Origin: Nectonema munidae
Taxonomy: Eukaryota > Nematomorpha > Nectonematoida > Nectonematidae
DNA length: 64,000 nucleotides
Direction: 5' to 3'
Assembly: GCA_030549495.1 (NCBI GenBank)
Contig: JAUIRK010000984.1
Location: forward strand, 62,001 to 126,000
Shown here: positions 47,571 through 58,569 of the stretch, one piece after another
Layout of the letters: every line of letters begins with the position of its first letter
Position numbering within the stretch: the stretch's first letter is position 1
Position numbers and translations under genes: made by a program
Notes under the pieces: model-generated
What the model saw: the letters and a program-made list of their open reading frames with translations, nothing else
What the model was told of the DNA's origin: nothing
Database searches by the model: none

Positions 47571-47680
47571 CTGATTTGCGCTGCGCAATTTCAAAAATCA
47601 AGCCAAATATTGAGGCACTGGTCAATGCAAAACAAATGCAGAAATCGCATTGAAACCGATGGTGTGGCATTTTTTATTTT

Positions 47681-48124
47681 ATTTTGCTAATAAATTGTGA
47701 AAAAAATCTAATTGATATATATTTTATAATTATGAGAAATGTCTCATCTTTTTAATACAGCGGTCTTCAATTTAACTTAATTGCTTTGATGCTATATTAA
47801 TGATGATGCTTATAGTTTTTAATTTAATACAAATAATATATCATACAAAAATATGTTTATAAGAAAGATAACGTTCATACTATGTTTGATAAAAAAAATT
47901 TTTTTAAAGAAAGAAATTTAGTATATAAACAAAATTTCGAGCTTGTAAAATGACACAAAAAAGCAAAATGTACCGTAAAGTTCGGCTTATAAGACCCCTC
48001 GGCGTATAAGACCCCCCTAAATAACATTAAGTAAAAAACTGAATTATACTTATTTTCGGCGTATAAGACCCTGTAACAAAAATACAAAAATTAAAAAAAA
48101 ACGTATCTACTAATATCTTTTTAA
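47681..48124. other. stretch with a short repeated GGCGTATAAGACCCC motif
   Basis: Between the hAT relic and the piggyBac-type element. At 47979-48073 the unit CGGCTTATAAGACCCC appears once and CGGCGTATAAGACCC twice. This phrase recalls the ends of widespread DNA transposons in other invertebrates, but I cannot assign it. A hAT-like start CAGCGGTCTTCAA lies at 47758. Confidence 0.4.
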
Positions 48125-48258
48125 CCATATTAGTGCTGGGCAAAATTTGTCCGCTCAAGTGCTGGGGGGGGCGCGTAAAGTGCCCCCCCCCTATTTTTCT
48201 CAGATATTAATAAGTTTTTATAAATATTTTTAATGTTACATATATATTTCAACTATGC

Positions 48259-48930
48259 TGAATTCAGTGGTGATGTTCATTTTTTATCAAAATCAATCAA
48301 ACCTGTCAAAAAATTGATTTATATTTGACAGCTCATCTCAAAAAGAACTTTTTATTTATATAATTATATAAAGTTTTTTACGCATGTATACCCATTTTTA
48401 AATATGCTGAATTCAGTGGTGATATTCATTTTTTATGAAAATCAATCAAACCTGTCAAAAAATTGATCTAAATGTGACAGACAGCTCATCTCAAAAAGGA
48501 ACTTTTTATCTAAATAAGTATATAAAGTTTTTTACACATGTATACCCATTTTCAAATATGCTGAATTCAGTGGTGATATTCATTTTTTATGAAAATCAAT
48601 CAAACTTGTCAAAAAATTGATCTAAATTTGACAGCTCATCTCAAAAAGGAACTTTTTATCTAAATAAGTATATAAAGGTTTTACACATGTATACCTATTT
48701 TTAAATATGCTGAATTCAGTGGTGATATTCATTTTTTATGAAAATCAATCAAACCTGTCAAAAAATTAATTTAAATGTGACAGCTCATCTCAAAAAGGAA
48801 CGTTTTATCTAAATAAGTATATAAAGTTTTTTACACATGTATACCCATTTTCAAATATGATGAATTCAGTGGTGATATTCATTTTTTTTTATAAAAATCA
48901 ATCAAAACTGTCAAAAATTGATTTATCCCA
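48259..48930 (+). repeat. tandem array of a ~150 bp unit, about 4.5 copies
   Basis: TGAATTCAGTGGTGAT starts at 48259, 48408, 48562, 48711 and 48861, spacings of 149, 154, 149 and 150. Each unit also has CATTTTTTATGAAAATCAAT and CAGCTCATCTCAAAAAGGAA, then ACACATGTATACCCATTT. The copies are very similar, so the expansion is recent. The matching place in the short copy near 18140 holds a single unit. Confidence 0.9.
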
Positions 48931-49469
48931 AAAAGAAAGGATCAGGCACGGTTTTTTAAATGAGAGAATTACGTTTAATAGAAAGTATAGGGAGGTTATG
49001 AAGTTTACCGTGTATGGCATTTTACACACATATACCCATTTTCAAGTAAGCTGTGTTTACTGGTTATATTCCTTTTTTTTTCTGATGAATTATTCGTGAT
49101 GTTGATTGTTCAATTACAAAACGTTGTCAACGTTCTTCATCTAAAAAATTATCTTTTTGACACAAAAGGAAAAAGATGGACAAATTGAATTTAAATTAAA
49201 AATATCTTGATAGTGACTAAATTCTCACATATTGGCATCTGTGCCATTTGTGATAAATCTGAGCTATTCTAAATTTTCAGATTTCCTACCCATCTTAGCT
49301 AAATGTTAACTGTAATCCTAGATGATAAGCTATAGATTTAAATATTTTTCATTTATAAAAGAGGAACTTCTTTTTCACAGTCAAAATATTTTTGAAGACA
49401 CTATCTAGAAGTAAACCGCAAATCTGATTCAAGCTTTCAGATATTTTAAAACCATAAATGCCAAACATG

Positions 49470-50210
49470 AGTCCAAAAATGAAACCAGCATCTTCCATTT
49501 GGCATATAAACAGACATTTTATTTAAATTTCAAAAATATTTCTGTAGACATTAGACGTAAATCGAAAATTTAATTGATACTTTCAGACATTTAAAACCTC
49601 TAAAGGCAAAAAATGATTTCAGAAATAAAAATTATCATGGTCGAATTGGTATAAAAATATATATTTCATGTAAAATTAGAGAGAATATTTTGGGATATAG
49701 TTTTCAGACATAAACCGCAAATTTGATTGACACTAGCAGTAAAACCTCTAAATGCGAAAACTGTGTTCAGAAATGAAATCATTATGACCTATTTGATATA
49801 AAAACAAATTTTAGAACTAAACGCAAATTAAATTGATACTTATATGTATTTTCAAATTCAAACTGCAAAAATTGAGTCCATAAATGAAACTAACATGGTT
49901 GATTTTGTATAAAACATATTTCATTGTAAAATTTGAATAAATCTTTTTGAAGACAATTTTTAGAAGTAAACCGCAAATTTGATTAACACTTATAGGTATT
50001 TTCACATCCTAAATGTAAAAAATTAGTTCAGAAATGAAAACAGCATGATTGATTTGCTATAAAAACATATTTCAAGAGAATATTTTTGGAGACAATTTTC
50101 AGAAGTAAACCGCAAATTTGATTTACACTTATAGCTATTTTCACATCCTAAACGTAAAAAAATGAGTCCAGAAATGAAACCAGCATGGCCGATTTAGTAT
50201 AAAAACATAT
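49470..50210 (+). repeat. degenerate tandem array of a ~145 bp unit, about six copies
   Basis: The phrase GAAATGAAACCAGCATGGCC followed by GATTTxGTATAAAAACATAT recurs near 49480, 49630, 49775, 49885, 50035 and 50175, spacing roughly 110-150. Copies differ much more from each other than those of the first array, so this array is older. The short copy at 17936 has about three units (18600-18950). Confidence 0.8.
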
Positions 50211-50632
50211 ATTTTATGTAAAATTTGAGGTATATTTTATTAGATATATTTTTGATCAATCAAAATTTTGATTGACATTTTCTAAAAAGTAGCCATTATT
50301 ATTGAAAAAATTAAATATATAAAGTGTTATGCGTACCAAACTGTATATAATTATAAATTTTCAGGGTATTATATAATATAGATCCTAAGTTATAAGGTTA
50401 AGTACAGATAATGTCAAAATTTTGCTGAAAAATTATAATTTTTTATTTTGATTGACAGTTTTGGTCATGAAGGGGTCATTCAACTACCATGAAAATGGTT
50501 TCAAAAGATGCAGCTAGCGATTTTAGCAAAAGTCACAAAATTTGAAGGGACATAATTCAGCCAATTTTCTACAATTAATTTTTTAGTGAAGGGGGGTTTG
50601 TTTTACGCCCCCCCCAGCACTAATAGGGTTAA

Positions 50633-51305
50633 AACGCGGTATATAATAGAATATTTTTCATTCAGGAAAGAATATAGAAATTGAATTAAACAAACAGTTC
50701 CCATCTCCTTTGTCAAATAAATATTGTGTTCAAAAGTGGGAAGAGGTACTGTTAATATATTTTTATGATGATGGATATATTTTTTTAAAGGGAATATTTT
50801 GGCATCAAAGTCCTTCTCTTTATTCAGAGTATTATGGATTTAGGTTTAATAAAATATTACAGTACCTTTCTATTTGACACTATAAAAAGTTATAATAATT
50901 AAGAAAATAATTGTATATAAAGGAAACACTAACAAAAATGTAAGATGAGAACAAATGTGTATATCTCAAAAGATAAAAAAATCTAAATGTATAGTTAAAC
51001 GAAAAGAAATAAATAATTATCTTACAGAATTGTAAAAGGTAAAAAGCTGTTCTAAAAAAATATTAATATTTCACATGTGAAGATAATAACAAAACGAAAA
51101 GATAAAAAAAAGTTTCATATAAAAATTGGAAGTTAAAAATGTCATATGTTATATCAATATTATAACTATAAGAAAAAGATAAAATATTAGAGCATAGTTT
51201 ATTTTAAAAGTTAAATAGGCTTTAAAATTCTTAATTACATCCACGAAAGTAAAAAACTTGTAAAGATTCTTTAGAGAACTTACGAGTAGTAAAAATGAAA
51301 CATGA
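50633..51305. other. AT-rich stretch, nothing recognised
   Basis: No open frame with a domain, RNA gene or repeat end. Confidence 0.6.
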
Positions 51306-51488
51306 TCGGACATTTGGCCGAAAGACAATTTACCGGCAGACATTTGGCCGACAGACATCTGACCGAATGGACATTTTGGGGACGTACATTTGGCCGAACA
51401 GACATTTGACCGAACCGACATTTGACCGAGCAGACATTTGACCGAACGGACATTTGATCGAAAAAACGTTTGGCCGACGGATATTTGA
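51306..51488. repeat. minisatellite of a ~16-18 bp GACATTTGGCCGAA unit
   Basis: About eleven imperfect units follow one another, such as GACATTTGGCCGACA, GACATTTGACCGAAC and GACATTTGATCGAA. Translation in any frame gives a repetitive peptide, so the short minus-strand frames at 51149-51512 are shadows of the repeat. The same core occurs in the insert at 21123-21385. Confidence 0.85.
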
Positions 51489-51838
51489 AATTATATTATA
51501 TTTGTCTGACATTTACACAATTCTTCAAGCTCTTTTTAAATTTAAAAGAACTATCAATTAACATCACTATTAACTGCAGATAAAATAAAAGTAATTATAT
51601 CAACAATGTATATATAAATATATGTGAGTTCTTTTCAAGGCACTTTTTAAATTCAAAAAGACTATTAATTTGAAAGCCTTAACTACACATTAAATATAAT
51701 TAATTATATGCGGCTTGTATATATAAATATGTGTGTGTTCTGACTAACACTCACACAAAAACTTTCTCTTTGTGAAAAAGAAAGTTTTGCTTTCACTTTT
51801 TTTTTAGCAATTCAAAAAGGTAAGATTTTGTTTACAAA

Positions 51839-53357
51839 GTGAAAATAGGATATATATATATTTATGTTTACTATTTACAGACTGTGGAAATTATAAAAAC
51901 GGAACGAGGAGGGAAAAAATTATTGCTTGATGGTTATGCTTATATTCTTGATAAAAGAAAAGACAGTGTATCATACTGGCGTTGCGAACTTAAAGGAAAA
52001 CGTGGTGGAAGATTAAAAACAGAAGACAATATTGTTCAAGGAAAAGCTAGTTATCATTCACACCCGCCTGATCCCGCACGCAACTTGTCATTAAAAACTG
52101 TCAATAAAATTAAAGAAAAAGCAAAAGATTCGGAGGAAGGAAGCTACATCAACTATCATACCAAACTGTACTAGCGATTATCCTCCTAGTGCTGCAGGTG
52201 CTCTTCCTGAAAAGAAACTTTGGCAAAAATGGTGCGCAGACAACGTATGGTAGCAGATGGAAATGTTTGAATGATTATTATCTACGTAAAACAATTAGAG
52301 GGGAAAATTTTGTCATTCATGAAAGTGACAATCTACTAATTCTAGCAACGCATCAAAACTTAGAACTTTTAGTTCTAGAATCTCACTGGGCATGTGATGG
52401 AACTTTTAGTTCTGCACCATTAGGTTATCAATTATATACCTTGCATGTTTTACTTGACGAGTTTCATACACTTCCTGTGGTATATTGTGTCGCAAAGAAT
52501 AAAAATCAAGATACTTATGATAAAATTTTCAAAACACTCAAACAAGTGAGACCAGATCTCAATCCGTTTTCGATCACTATTGATTATGAAAAAGCTGTTC
52601 TTAACCCATTTACGGCCAATGTTCCTATTTTGGAACATAAGTAATTTAATCTTCGTCTGCTTTTTTCAATGACTTTGAATATAAATCGTCTGCGTTTTTT
52701 AGATATCGTCTGCTTTGCTTGGCCTTAAATAGGTTAATAGCATCACATGTTTTCCCAAGACAAACATTTATGGATGTTTTTTTCGTTTTGGACAGTGCTT
52801 GTGGAGGGAAATACAGCGGTGGGGACTACGAACTTGGTATAATATTTCCGAAAATGCATTTATTGTCAAATCCCTTCAAGCTTTAGCATTTGTGCCAGTT
52901 GATGATGTTATTAACACCTTCACTGAATTTCTCACAATGTTGGATGATAAAACTGATGAAATTCTGTTAGGATTTCTCAGCTACTTTGAAAAAACATGGA
53001 TTGGTGTTGTTCAGCGTGGCAAACGAAGAAAGCCATTGTTTGAAAAAAAAAATGTGGAACACTTTTGAAAGAACCGTATATGGACTTCCAAGGACAACAA
53101 ATTCTCTAGAAGGATGGCACAGAGCATTTGAACAAAGAATTGCAGTAACTCATCCTTCTGTTTGTCGGTTAGTGTCAAAGCTAAGAAAAGAGCAGTCAGA
53201 CTGGGAGTTAATGATTGAGATGGTCAATTCAGGAGTTGAATTAAGACCTCAAAAGAAAAAGTACCTCGTTTTGAATACAAGGCTCAAGTCTATCATAGAA
53301 AAATATGATATGAATAAAAAATTAGAATTTTTAAAAGCAATTGCTCGCATTCTTTGA
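51839..53357 (+). pseudogene. FLYWCH zinc finger plus MULE transposase, broken
   Basis: The first part is a FLYWCH domain: TERGGKKLLLDGYAYILDKR, VSYWRCELKGKRGGR, then HSHPPDP. The MULE (Mutator-like) core follows: LVLESHWACDGTFSSAPLGY (first catalytic Asp), LHVLLDEFHTLPVVYCVAKN, and PFSITIDYEKAVLNPF (second Asp). After a 150 bp interruption, WREIQRWGL, LPRTTNSLEGWHRAFEQRI and HPSVCRLVSKLRKEQ complete the C-terminal part. Breaks: a frame change near 52190, the insert at 52640-52790 and a frame change near 53040. This two-domain layout is that of animal Mutator-like transposons and of FLYWCH proteins derived from them. No terminal inverted repeats were identified. Confidence 0.85.
52640..52790. 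repeat. interruption with three TCGTCTGC units inside the MULE gene
   Basis: The transposase reading stops after LEHK and resumes at GCFFRFGQCLWREIQ near 52777. The sequence between holds TCTTCGTCTGCTTTTTT, AATCGTCTGCGTTTTTT and ATATCGTCTGCTTTGC at about 33-45 bp spacing. A GT...AG intron could not be placed in phase, so an insertion is more likely. Confidence 0.45.
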
Positions 53358-53419
53358 TATTCTGTATCTATTTATTTATAAATGCGGACCGAAAAATAAG
53401 AAAATATACAAAGTATATT

Positions 53420-53690
53420 CATTCGGCTCAATTCAATCAAGGTTGATAAAAAATTCTGAAAACAACATTTGTTCACTTGTTTGGTTTGCAAGAGACCGAG
53501 ATTTCGACGTTTTGATGTCAGAACACGTTGTGCAGTCATATTCAATAATTGTAATAGTTTTGGAAGCGTCATTTGTTTACTTTTTTGGTTCGCCAGAGAA
53601 ATCGATTTTGCACTATTGTACAAATACGCCATACAATCATATTCAAGGTTTGTAACAATTTTCGAAAGCGACAACTATTTCTTGCTTGCT
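53420..53690. repeat. degenerate tandem repeat, ~105-110 bp unit, about 2.5 copies
   Basis: CATTTGTTCACTTGTTTGG (53467) and CATTTGTTTACTTTTTTGG (53570) begin two units. Both go on through CAAGAGACCGAGATTT or CCAGAGAAATCGATTT to AGTCATATTCAA or AATCATATTCAA. A further tail copy begins near 53420. The four overlapping short frames here are shadows of the repeat. It follows the MULE gene and could be part of its 3' end. Confidence 0.55.
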
Positions 53691-53699
53691 TTGCGAAAG

Positions 53700-55019
53700 A
53701 AAAGAAATTAGACGTTGTGATTGGTGATAGAAACACGCCAAGAACTTTTAAAAAAAAGATTTTTTTTAAAAATTTCAATTTATTCCGTCTAAAAAACATC
53801 CGTTTTTCTACAAAAATAAAATAATATAAAAAACTAAAATTAAATTTTTATTCATTATTTATACTGTTAAATTTGAAATTATTCGTAAATCGATACACGA
53901 CAAGTTTATGTCACATCTCTACTCCGGTCACTCCTCCCACCACTCTTGTTTATGATTAACTTTTTAAAAATATTATGGACTAAATTTTTATAAAAATATC
54001 TTTCCCATTGCTGAGGAACATTTATAGGGTCACTTACCTAATTTTTTCTTCCGAAATTTCCCATTTTTATCAAATTTTGAAACGATTACACATGACATGA
54101 TCAATGATTATATACTTTTTAAAATGTTCCTTTTTTGTTGTAAAAAAGAGAGTTAAATAGTTAAATAAAAATAATATCAATCTGGAGAAGAATATATACA
54201 AGAAGATAAAGATGAATTTGTAGAAGTATTTAAAATGAAAAACAAAGATTTTATAGTCAATATTTTCACATTTTTGGGATTTATTTGCCCCCCCCCTCCT
54301 CTGGGTGAAAATTGCTGATCCAGCCGTCATTAATGAAATCGAAGAATTCTTTATAGATCTGAGAATCATTTTGAATAAATTTTGGTTGATTATTTTGAGA
54401 TTTCATGGTGGTATTCATCACTATCTTCGAACAATGTCATCCATCATAAAGTGTATATTTGTGGGCGGCTTCTTGTGCGGCATGTGTTGTGAGTGTGAGT
54501 GTGTGCATTATGCAATGCATACTCATAAAATATTTATTGGTGGGCGCATTCATTACTTCACATTCCGATTTTCTATTTGCAAATCTGGGTCAAGTTGAAA
54601 AGTAAAAAGACAAATAACAGTGCGCATCTCCAACACTTGTGTAGCAGGAACTGAGAGAAATGAAAGCGAAAGAAGAAATTAAGAAGCTTCTAAGCAAACA
54701 CCCTTTCTTGTTTATAATGAGTCTTCTTTGATGAAAATCTAGTAGGCATTTTGTATAAAAGAGTTTCATTAGTAACAATAAAAGAGAAAAAATTCTTCGT
54801 TTTATTAAGTTTCACTAAATCCCACAAATCCTCTTTCATTCTCCACCTAACAAAGGAGAAGGCATGCTGATGCTAGCAATCACTACAAATACAGCGTGCA
54901 AACATCATTACTAAAACAATCATAAACATTATTAATCCACGTGTCTTGCTTGAAGAAACTCTTTCCATTTTGTAGTTATTAGGGCTCTTAGCAAAGCGTT
55001 TTCCTCCATTTTGCGAAAA
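53700..55019. other. non-coding stretch, possible transposon end near 54280-54326
   Basis: On the minus strand, GGCTGGATCAGCAATTTTCA is followed by a run of nine G. It resembles the CAGGGGCGGATCCAG...GGGGGGC ends of some arthropod hAT elements, but no partner end was found. No gene is recognised. The frame at 54305-54598 has no domain. Confidence 0.4.
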
Positions 55020-55088
55020 ATGCATTCCACTGTGTGCACCAAAAAATCTTCTCTAACACTCCTTCTCTTAATACTTTCCTTTTTTTGG
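55020..55088 (+). CDS. likely first coding exon of the charged-protein gene (signal peptide)
   Basis: The ATG at 55020 opens 23 codons: a short basic start (MHSTVCTKKSS) and then a hydrophobic core LTLLLLILSFFW, a good secretory signal. The frame reaches a consensus donor GTAAGT at 55089 in phase 0. The next exon candidate (55728) starts in phase 0 and ends in phase 2, which is exactly what the long exon at 62017 needs. This agreement is the main reason to link them. It is an inference; no transcript evidence is available. Confidence 0.45.
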
Positions 55089-55727
55089 GTAAGTTTTGAA
55101 AATGAAATATATTATGGATACTTTTACACAAAGAAACGAATTTGTTATTATTTCTTCAAAATACAACTTAGTACATCCCACTTAAAATATAAATGTGAAT
55201 GAAAATGATCTACCGATGATATTCTGATTTTTCACAAGTTTTTGAAGCTTTAGAAGCTTAGACCTAACAATTTAGGATTCTTTTTGTCCAAGTAAAACAT
55301 TAAAATGCATACTTTTTTCATTATATTTTTGAAAAGGTAGAACTAATATAAATAAAATGAGGTAGACCTGAAATCCAAACTTTTTGGAGATAAATATTCT
55401 TATCAATATACAAAGAGTTTTTTTTATATTAATGAACTCTACTAAATAAAAAAAAATCGGTCTAAATCAACTGCTTCTAAATCTTAATGAACAAAAAAGA
55501 AATTTCTCTAAAAAGAGTGTCCTTATTAAGTACCAAACGAAGCAGACAACTTTATTGAATTTTAAATGGATTTCAGCAACAAACGTCAAATGTTGTAAAA
55601 ATATTTCAACAAAGAAAGAAATAATTTCATTAAAATATAAAATATTTCATGAGAATACAAATTAAAATTTTGCATTTTTTGCTAAAAAATTTTCAAGTGT
55701 TGAGGCGACACACATTTTATGGCCCAG

Positions 55728-55762
55728 TGTTTGAAGACCGTGCTAATGCGTATTCATTTAAA
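55728..55762 (+). CDS. possible 35 bp mini-exon linking the signal peptide to the long exon
   Basis: The acceptor is ATTTTATGGCCCAG before 55728 and the donor GTAAGT begins at 55763. Translation CLKTVLMRIHL plus two bases, which with the first base of the next exon form Lys. It joins exons on both sides in phase. A longer reading of the same segment in another frame (YGPVFEDRANAYSFK) is also open but does not fit the phase of 62017. Confidence 0.35.
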
Positions 55763-58569
55763 GTAAGTTTTACATTCTAATTTTCTTCGGTGTTTAGATT
55801 TGTATTTTGATTACGAGCACTCGCAACTAATTAGTAGAATATCTTTTTTGCTAAGCATTTTTGAAACAGAAATTTAATACTTTTTGAATTGTATTAAAAT
55901 AGTGAGTCTTAACTTTAGGTAAAAAAATAGAAAAATGAGAAATAATTAACATAAGTTTGAATAATACATTGTGAATTAGTGATTTGTGAGTAAAAAGGAT
56001 ATGTTTATTTGGAACATTTGCAAAATTTGCTATTCACTTAGGAAAAAGACTTAAAATACGATCAACAATTCAAAAAAAACCAATCAAACCGCTCTTTGCA
56101 ATATTTTCTTTTTAATAAAGCACCATATGGGTAAAAATAGTTCACTAATTTTTATTATTTTCTTCTTCAAAATTCTAGTAGAAAGAGTTGCACTCGTTTT
56201 TAGATACTTTGCTTTACATGCATAAGTTTAAAAAATTTTCTTAAATTTTAGATAAAAATGAAAAATTGGGCAAATTAGTTGAAAGCACAATCGCCTTCAG
56301 GAAAGTTACTCATAAACATATGTGCAAGCGAAATGAATCGATTCTCCAGCAATTGCCATTTATATCGATTTTGACATTTCATGCTTCTGAAATTTCTAAT
56401 GTAAGCCTTCAAAATTGACCCTTCAAAAATTAAGCGTCACAGAAGGAAACAATTTAGTGTAGCTCTAAGAACAAGAAGTGGGGTAAAGAATTAACCCAAA
56501 CGTTTCCTACACATCATCTCAGGGAAGAGTACAATTTTCGTGAAAGAGACGCAATTGAATATTTCACTTTCTAGGGGCAGCATGGATTAGTAAAATGGAC
56601 AATGCCTAAAATAGGCAAGACAACAGTTTAGAAATTATAATTTAGTAATTTATCTCTATGCTTGAAATAATTTAATTTATAATAATTTTTCTAGACTTAA
56701 AATCATATAAATTAATATTAGATTTACAAGAAATAAGAAAGCATACTATACATATGATACAGTTTCGGTGATGGATACAGTCTTAACGCGAACCCTCAAT
56801 TATAGTGGAAGAGGCCATGATTTCTTGTGTGTGAGTAGCTTGATCCTAGAATTAAGAAATATGCCAAAAAGGAAAAGAAAACCAGGATAAAAAACGAGCA
56901 TGCCGAATTTAGCTTGTTAATGAAAAAATGTATTTATAAGTAATTCTTGAGAATCTACATTTCCAGAATTTTATCAGCAATTTTTCACGAAATTTAAAGT
57001 AACAAAATTCAATTTAAAACTGCACAACAAAATTAAAATTCACTATGCACGCTCTGTGTTCATTTTTGAATAAGTAAGCTTCCAATGGTTTATCAAAACC
57101 CCAAATCATTATTAGCGGAATGTAGTTTATAAATGGGATATATTAAAAAAATAAATAAAACCCAAAAATGGAAGACATGAAATACTTTATACAAAATATT
57201 TTTTGGTGTATACAATAGGAAATCTAAAATATAAGGGGACTTCACTTAAAATTTTTCTAACCAAATTTTTTTGGGTTAAAGGTCTTAACCTTTTTTAGTA
57301 GGATGCATATGGATCACTTATTTTACTGGGGGAGAGGGTGATAAATTTTCCTCTACCTATTTAAACTTATCAAGTTAAAATTTAAGTATAATATAAATAA
57401 CTAGGAATTCCAAATTTTGAGTTACTTGTCGGGATGACGTGAGGAAAAAGTTTCCATTTTACTAAGCTAAATTTGATAGACATATCTGTGAGAAATTGGA
57501 TATATAAAATTTAATTTTCGAAAAAAGTATTTTTATTTTTCGAGAATTTTGTCGGATTTATAAACTTGGAAAAAATAGTGAAAAATATAAAAATGCTAAA
57601 AATGAAGATGCGGAATTTTATTGGTGAACTAAAATATAGTTAAAAAATGCTTACTTTTTAGATTCACTGCGTTACGTCACGTCGACTGAAAAGAAAAACT
57701 AAAGACGAAGAACAAAAGTAATCTTTTAAATCACCTTTTTTTCTATGATTTCAAGTTTTGCTCGAGATGATCTCGTTTCGGAGATCCTTAAACCACGATT
57801 TGTAAAGCTTTTTTATAATAATTATAGCTAATTAACCAGGAATGATTCAAAATAATCACTGAAAAAATAACTACAAATTTTATCATTATTAATTTTACTA
57901 GGTATAAAGTTACCATTACTGTCTAAAAAACTCAACATAACTTTAACCAAAATTTCAATTTTGACACCATTTTTGCCAATCACAATACTTTTCCTTTGAT
58001 TTATTAATCAAAATTTTTTTGAGATTTTACTTTTTGTTGCTGAATAGTAAATCTATCAAAATTATTAATATCTAATAGTAAAATAAATAACTAGTATGTT
58101 ATAACTATTAGTAAAATAACTAACTCTATAGTATTCATAATTATAATGGATTTAGTATAATTATTTTATCATAGCAAAAATTTGGTTTAGATAAGTATAA
58201 TTATTATCCATTGTTAAGATAATTAATTTGAGTTGTCAGTTATTGAATATCAGTAAAAAATTTTCGCAGTTCATTCGTTCAGATGATAAAAAAAAGACTA
58301 AAACTTTTAAATGTATAAAATAGATTATAGTTGAAGATGAAAACAAAATAATACACAGGAAGTGAGTATTTAGAAAACACGACTTTTCAAAAGCAAATTT
58401 ATTATTTACTTCAAATTTTCGACCTTACGGTCTTTGTCAAGAAGCTTAAATAGAAAAGCGAAACAAAATATATTGTATATATGTGTTTAATGTGATTAAA
58501 TGTTAAAGAAATGCAATGAAATAAAATGTCATACATGAGATTGGCAAAAGAGGAAAGAAATAAAGAAGC

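Larger units (their letters stand above)
40276..47680 (+). mobile_element. hAT relic split by nested insertions (outermost layer)
   Basis: The left terminus CAGTCTTTCTTAACCGGTGG at 40276 is of hAT type. The matching transposase (45893-47570) lies only after the 5 kb insertion at 40709-45727. Removing the insertion leaves about 2.4 kb, the usual size of these hAT elements here. No right terminus ending GGTTAAGAAAGACTG was found, so the right boundary is an estimate placed after the last transposase trace. Confidence 0.6.
48125..50628 (-). mobile_element. piggyBac-type non-autonomous element, long copy with two internal tandem arrays
   Basis: TTAA stands at both edges (48121-48124 and 50629-50632). 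The right end, reverse-complemented, is CCCTATTAGTGCTGGGGGGG, and the left end is CCATATTAGTGCTGGGC. Inside the 2504 bp are a 150 bp tandem array (48259-48930), a unique centre and a second degenerate array (49470-50210). The centre at 49190-49400, read on the minus strand, matches 6415-6640 just upstream of the transposase remains of the 6-8 kb piggyBac. The element is therefore an internally deleted and expanded relative of that family. No transposase is encoded. Confidence 0.85.

Noticed and set aside
47758-47775. CAGCGGTCTTCAA as the right end of the outer hAT relic
   Set aside because: It has the orientation of a left end and does not match the reverse complement of the terminus at 40276.
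51149-51512. Overlapping minus-strand frames with repeated KCPFGQMS-like peptide
   Set aside because: They are translations of the GACATTTGGCCGAA minisatellite.
55696-55762. Alternative exon reading YGPVFEDRANAYSFK
   Set aside because: The frame is open and protein-like, but its phases fit neither the signal-peptide exon nor the long exon.
57857-58260. Possible relative of the CACTA-like element, starting CACTGAAAAAATAAC
   Set aside because: The opposite end does not give a matching inverted repeat and no flank duplication is visible.
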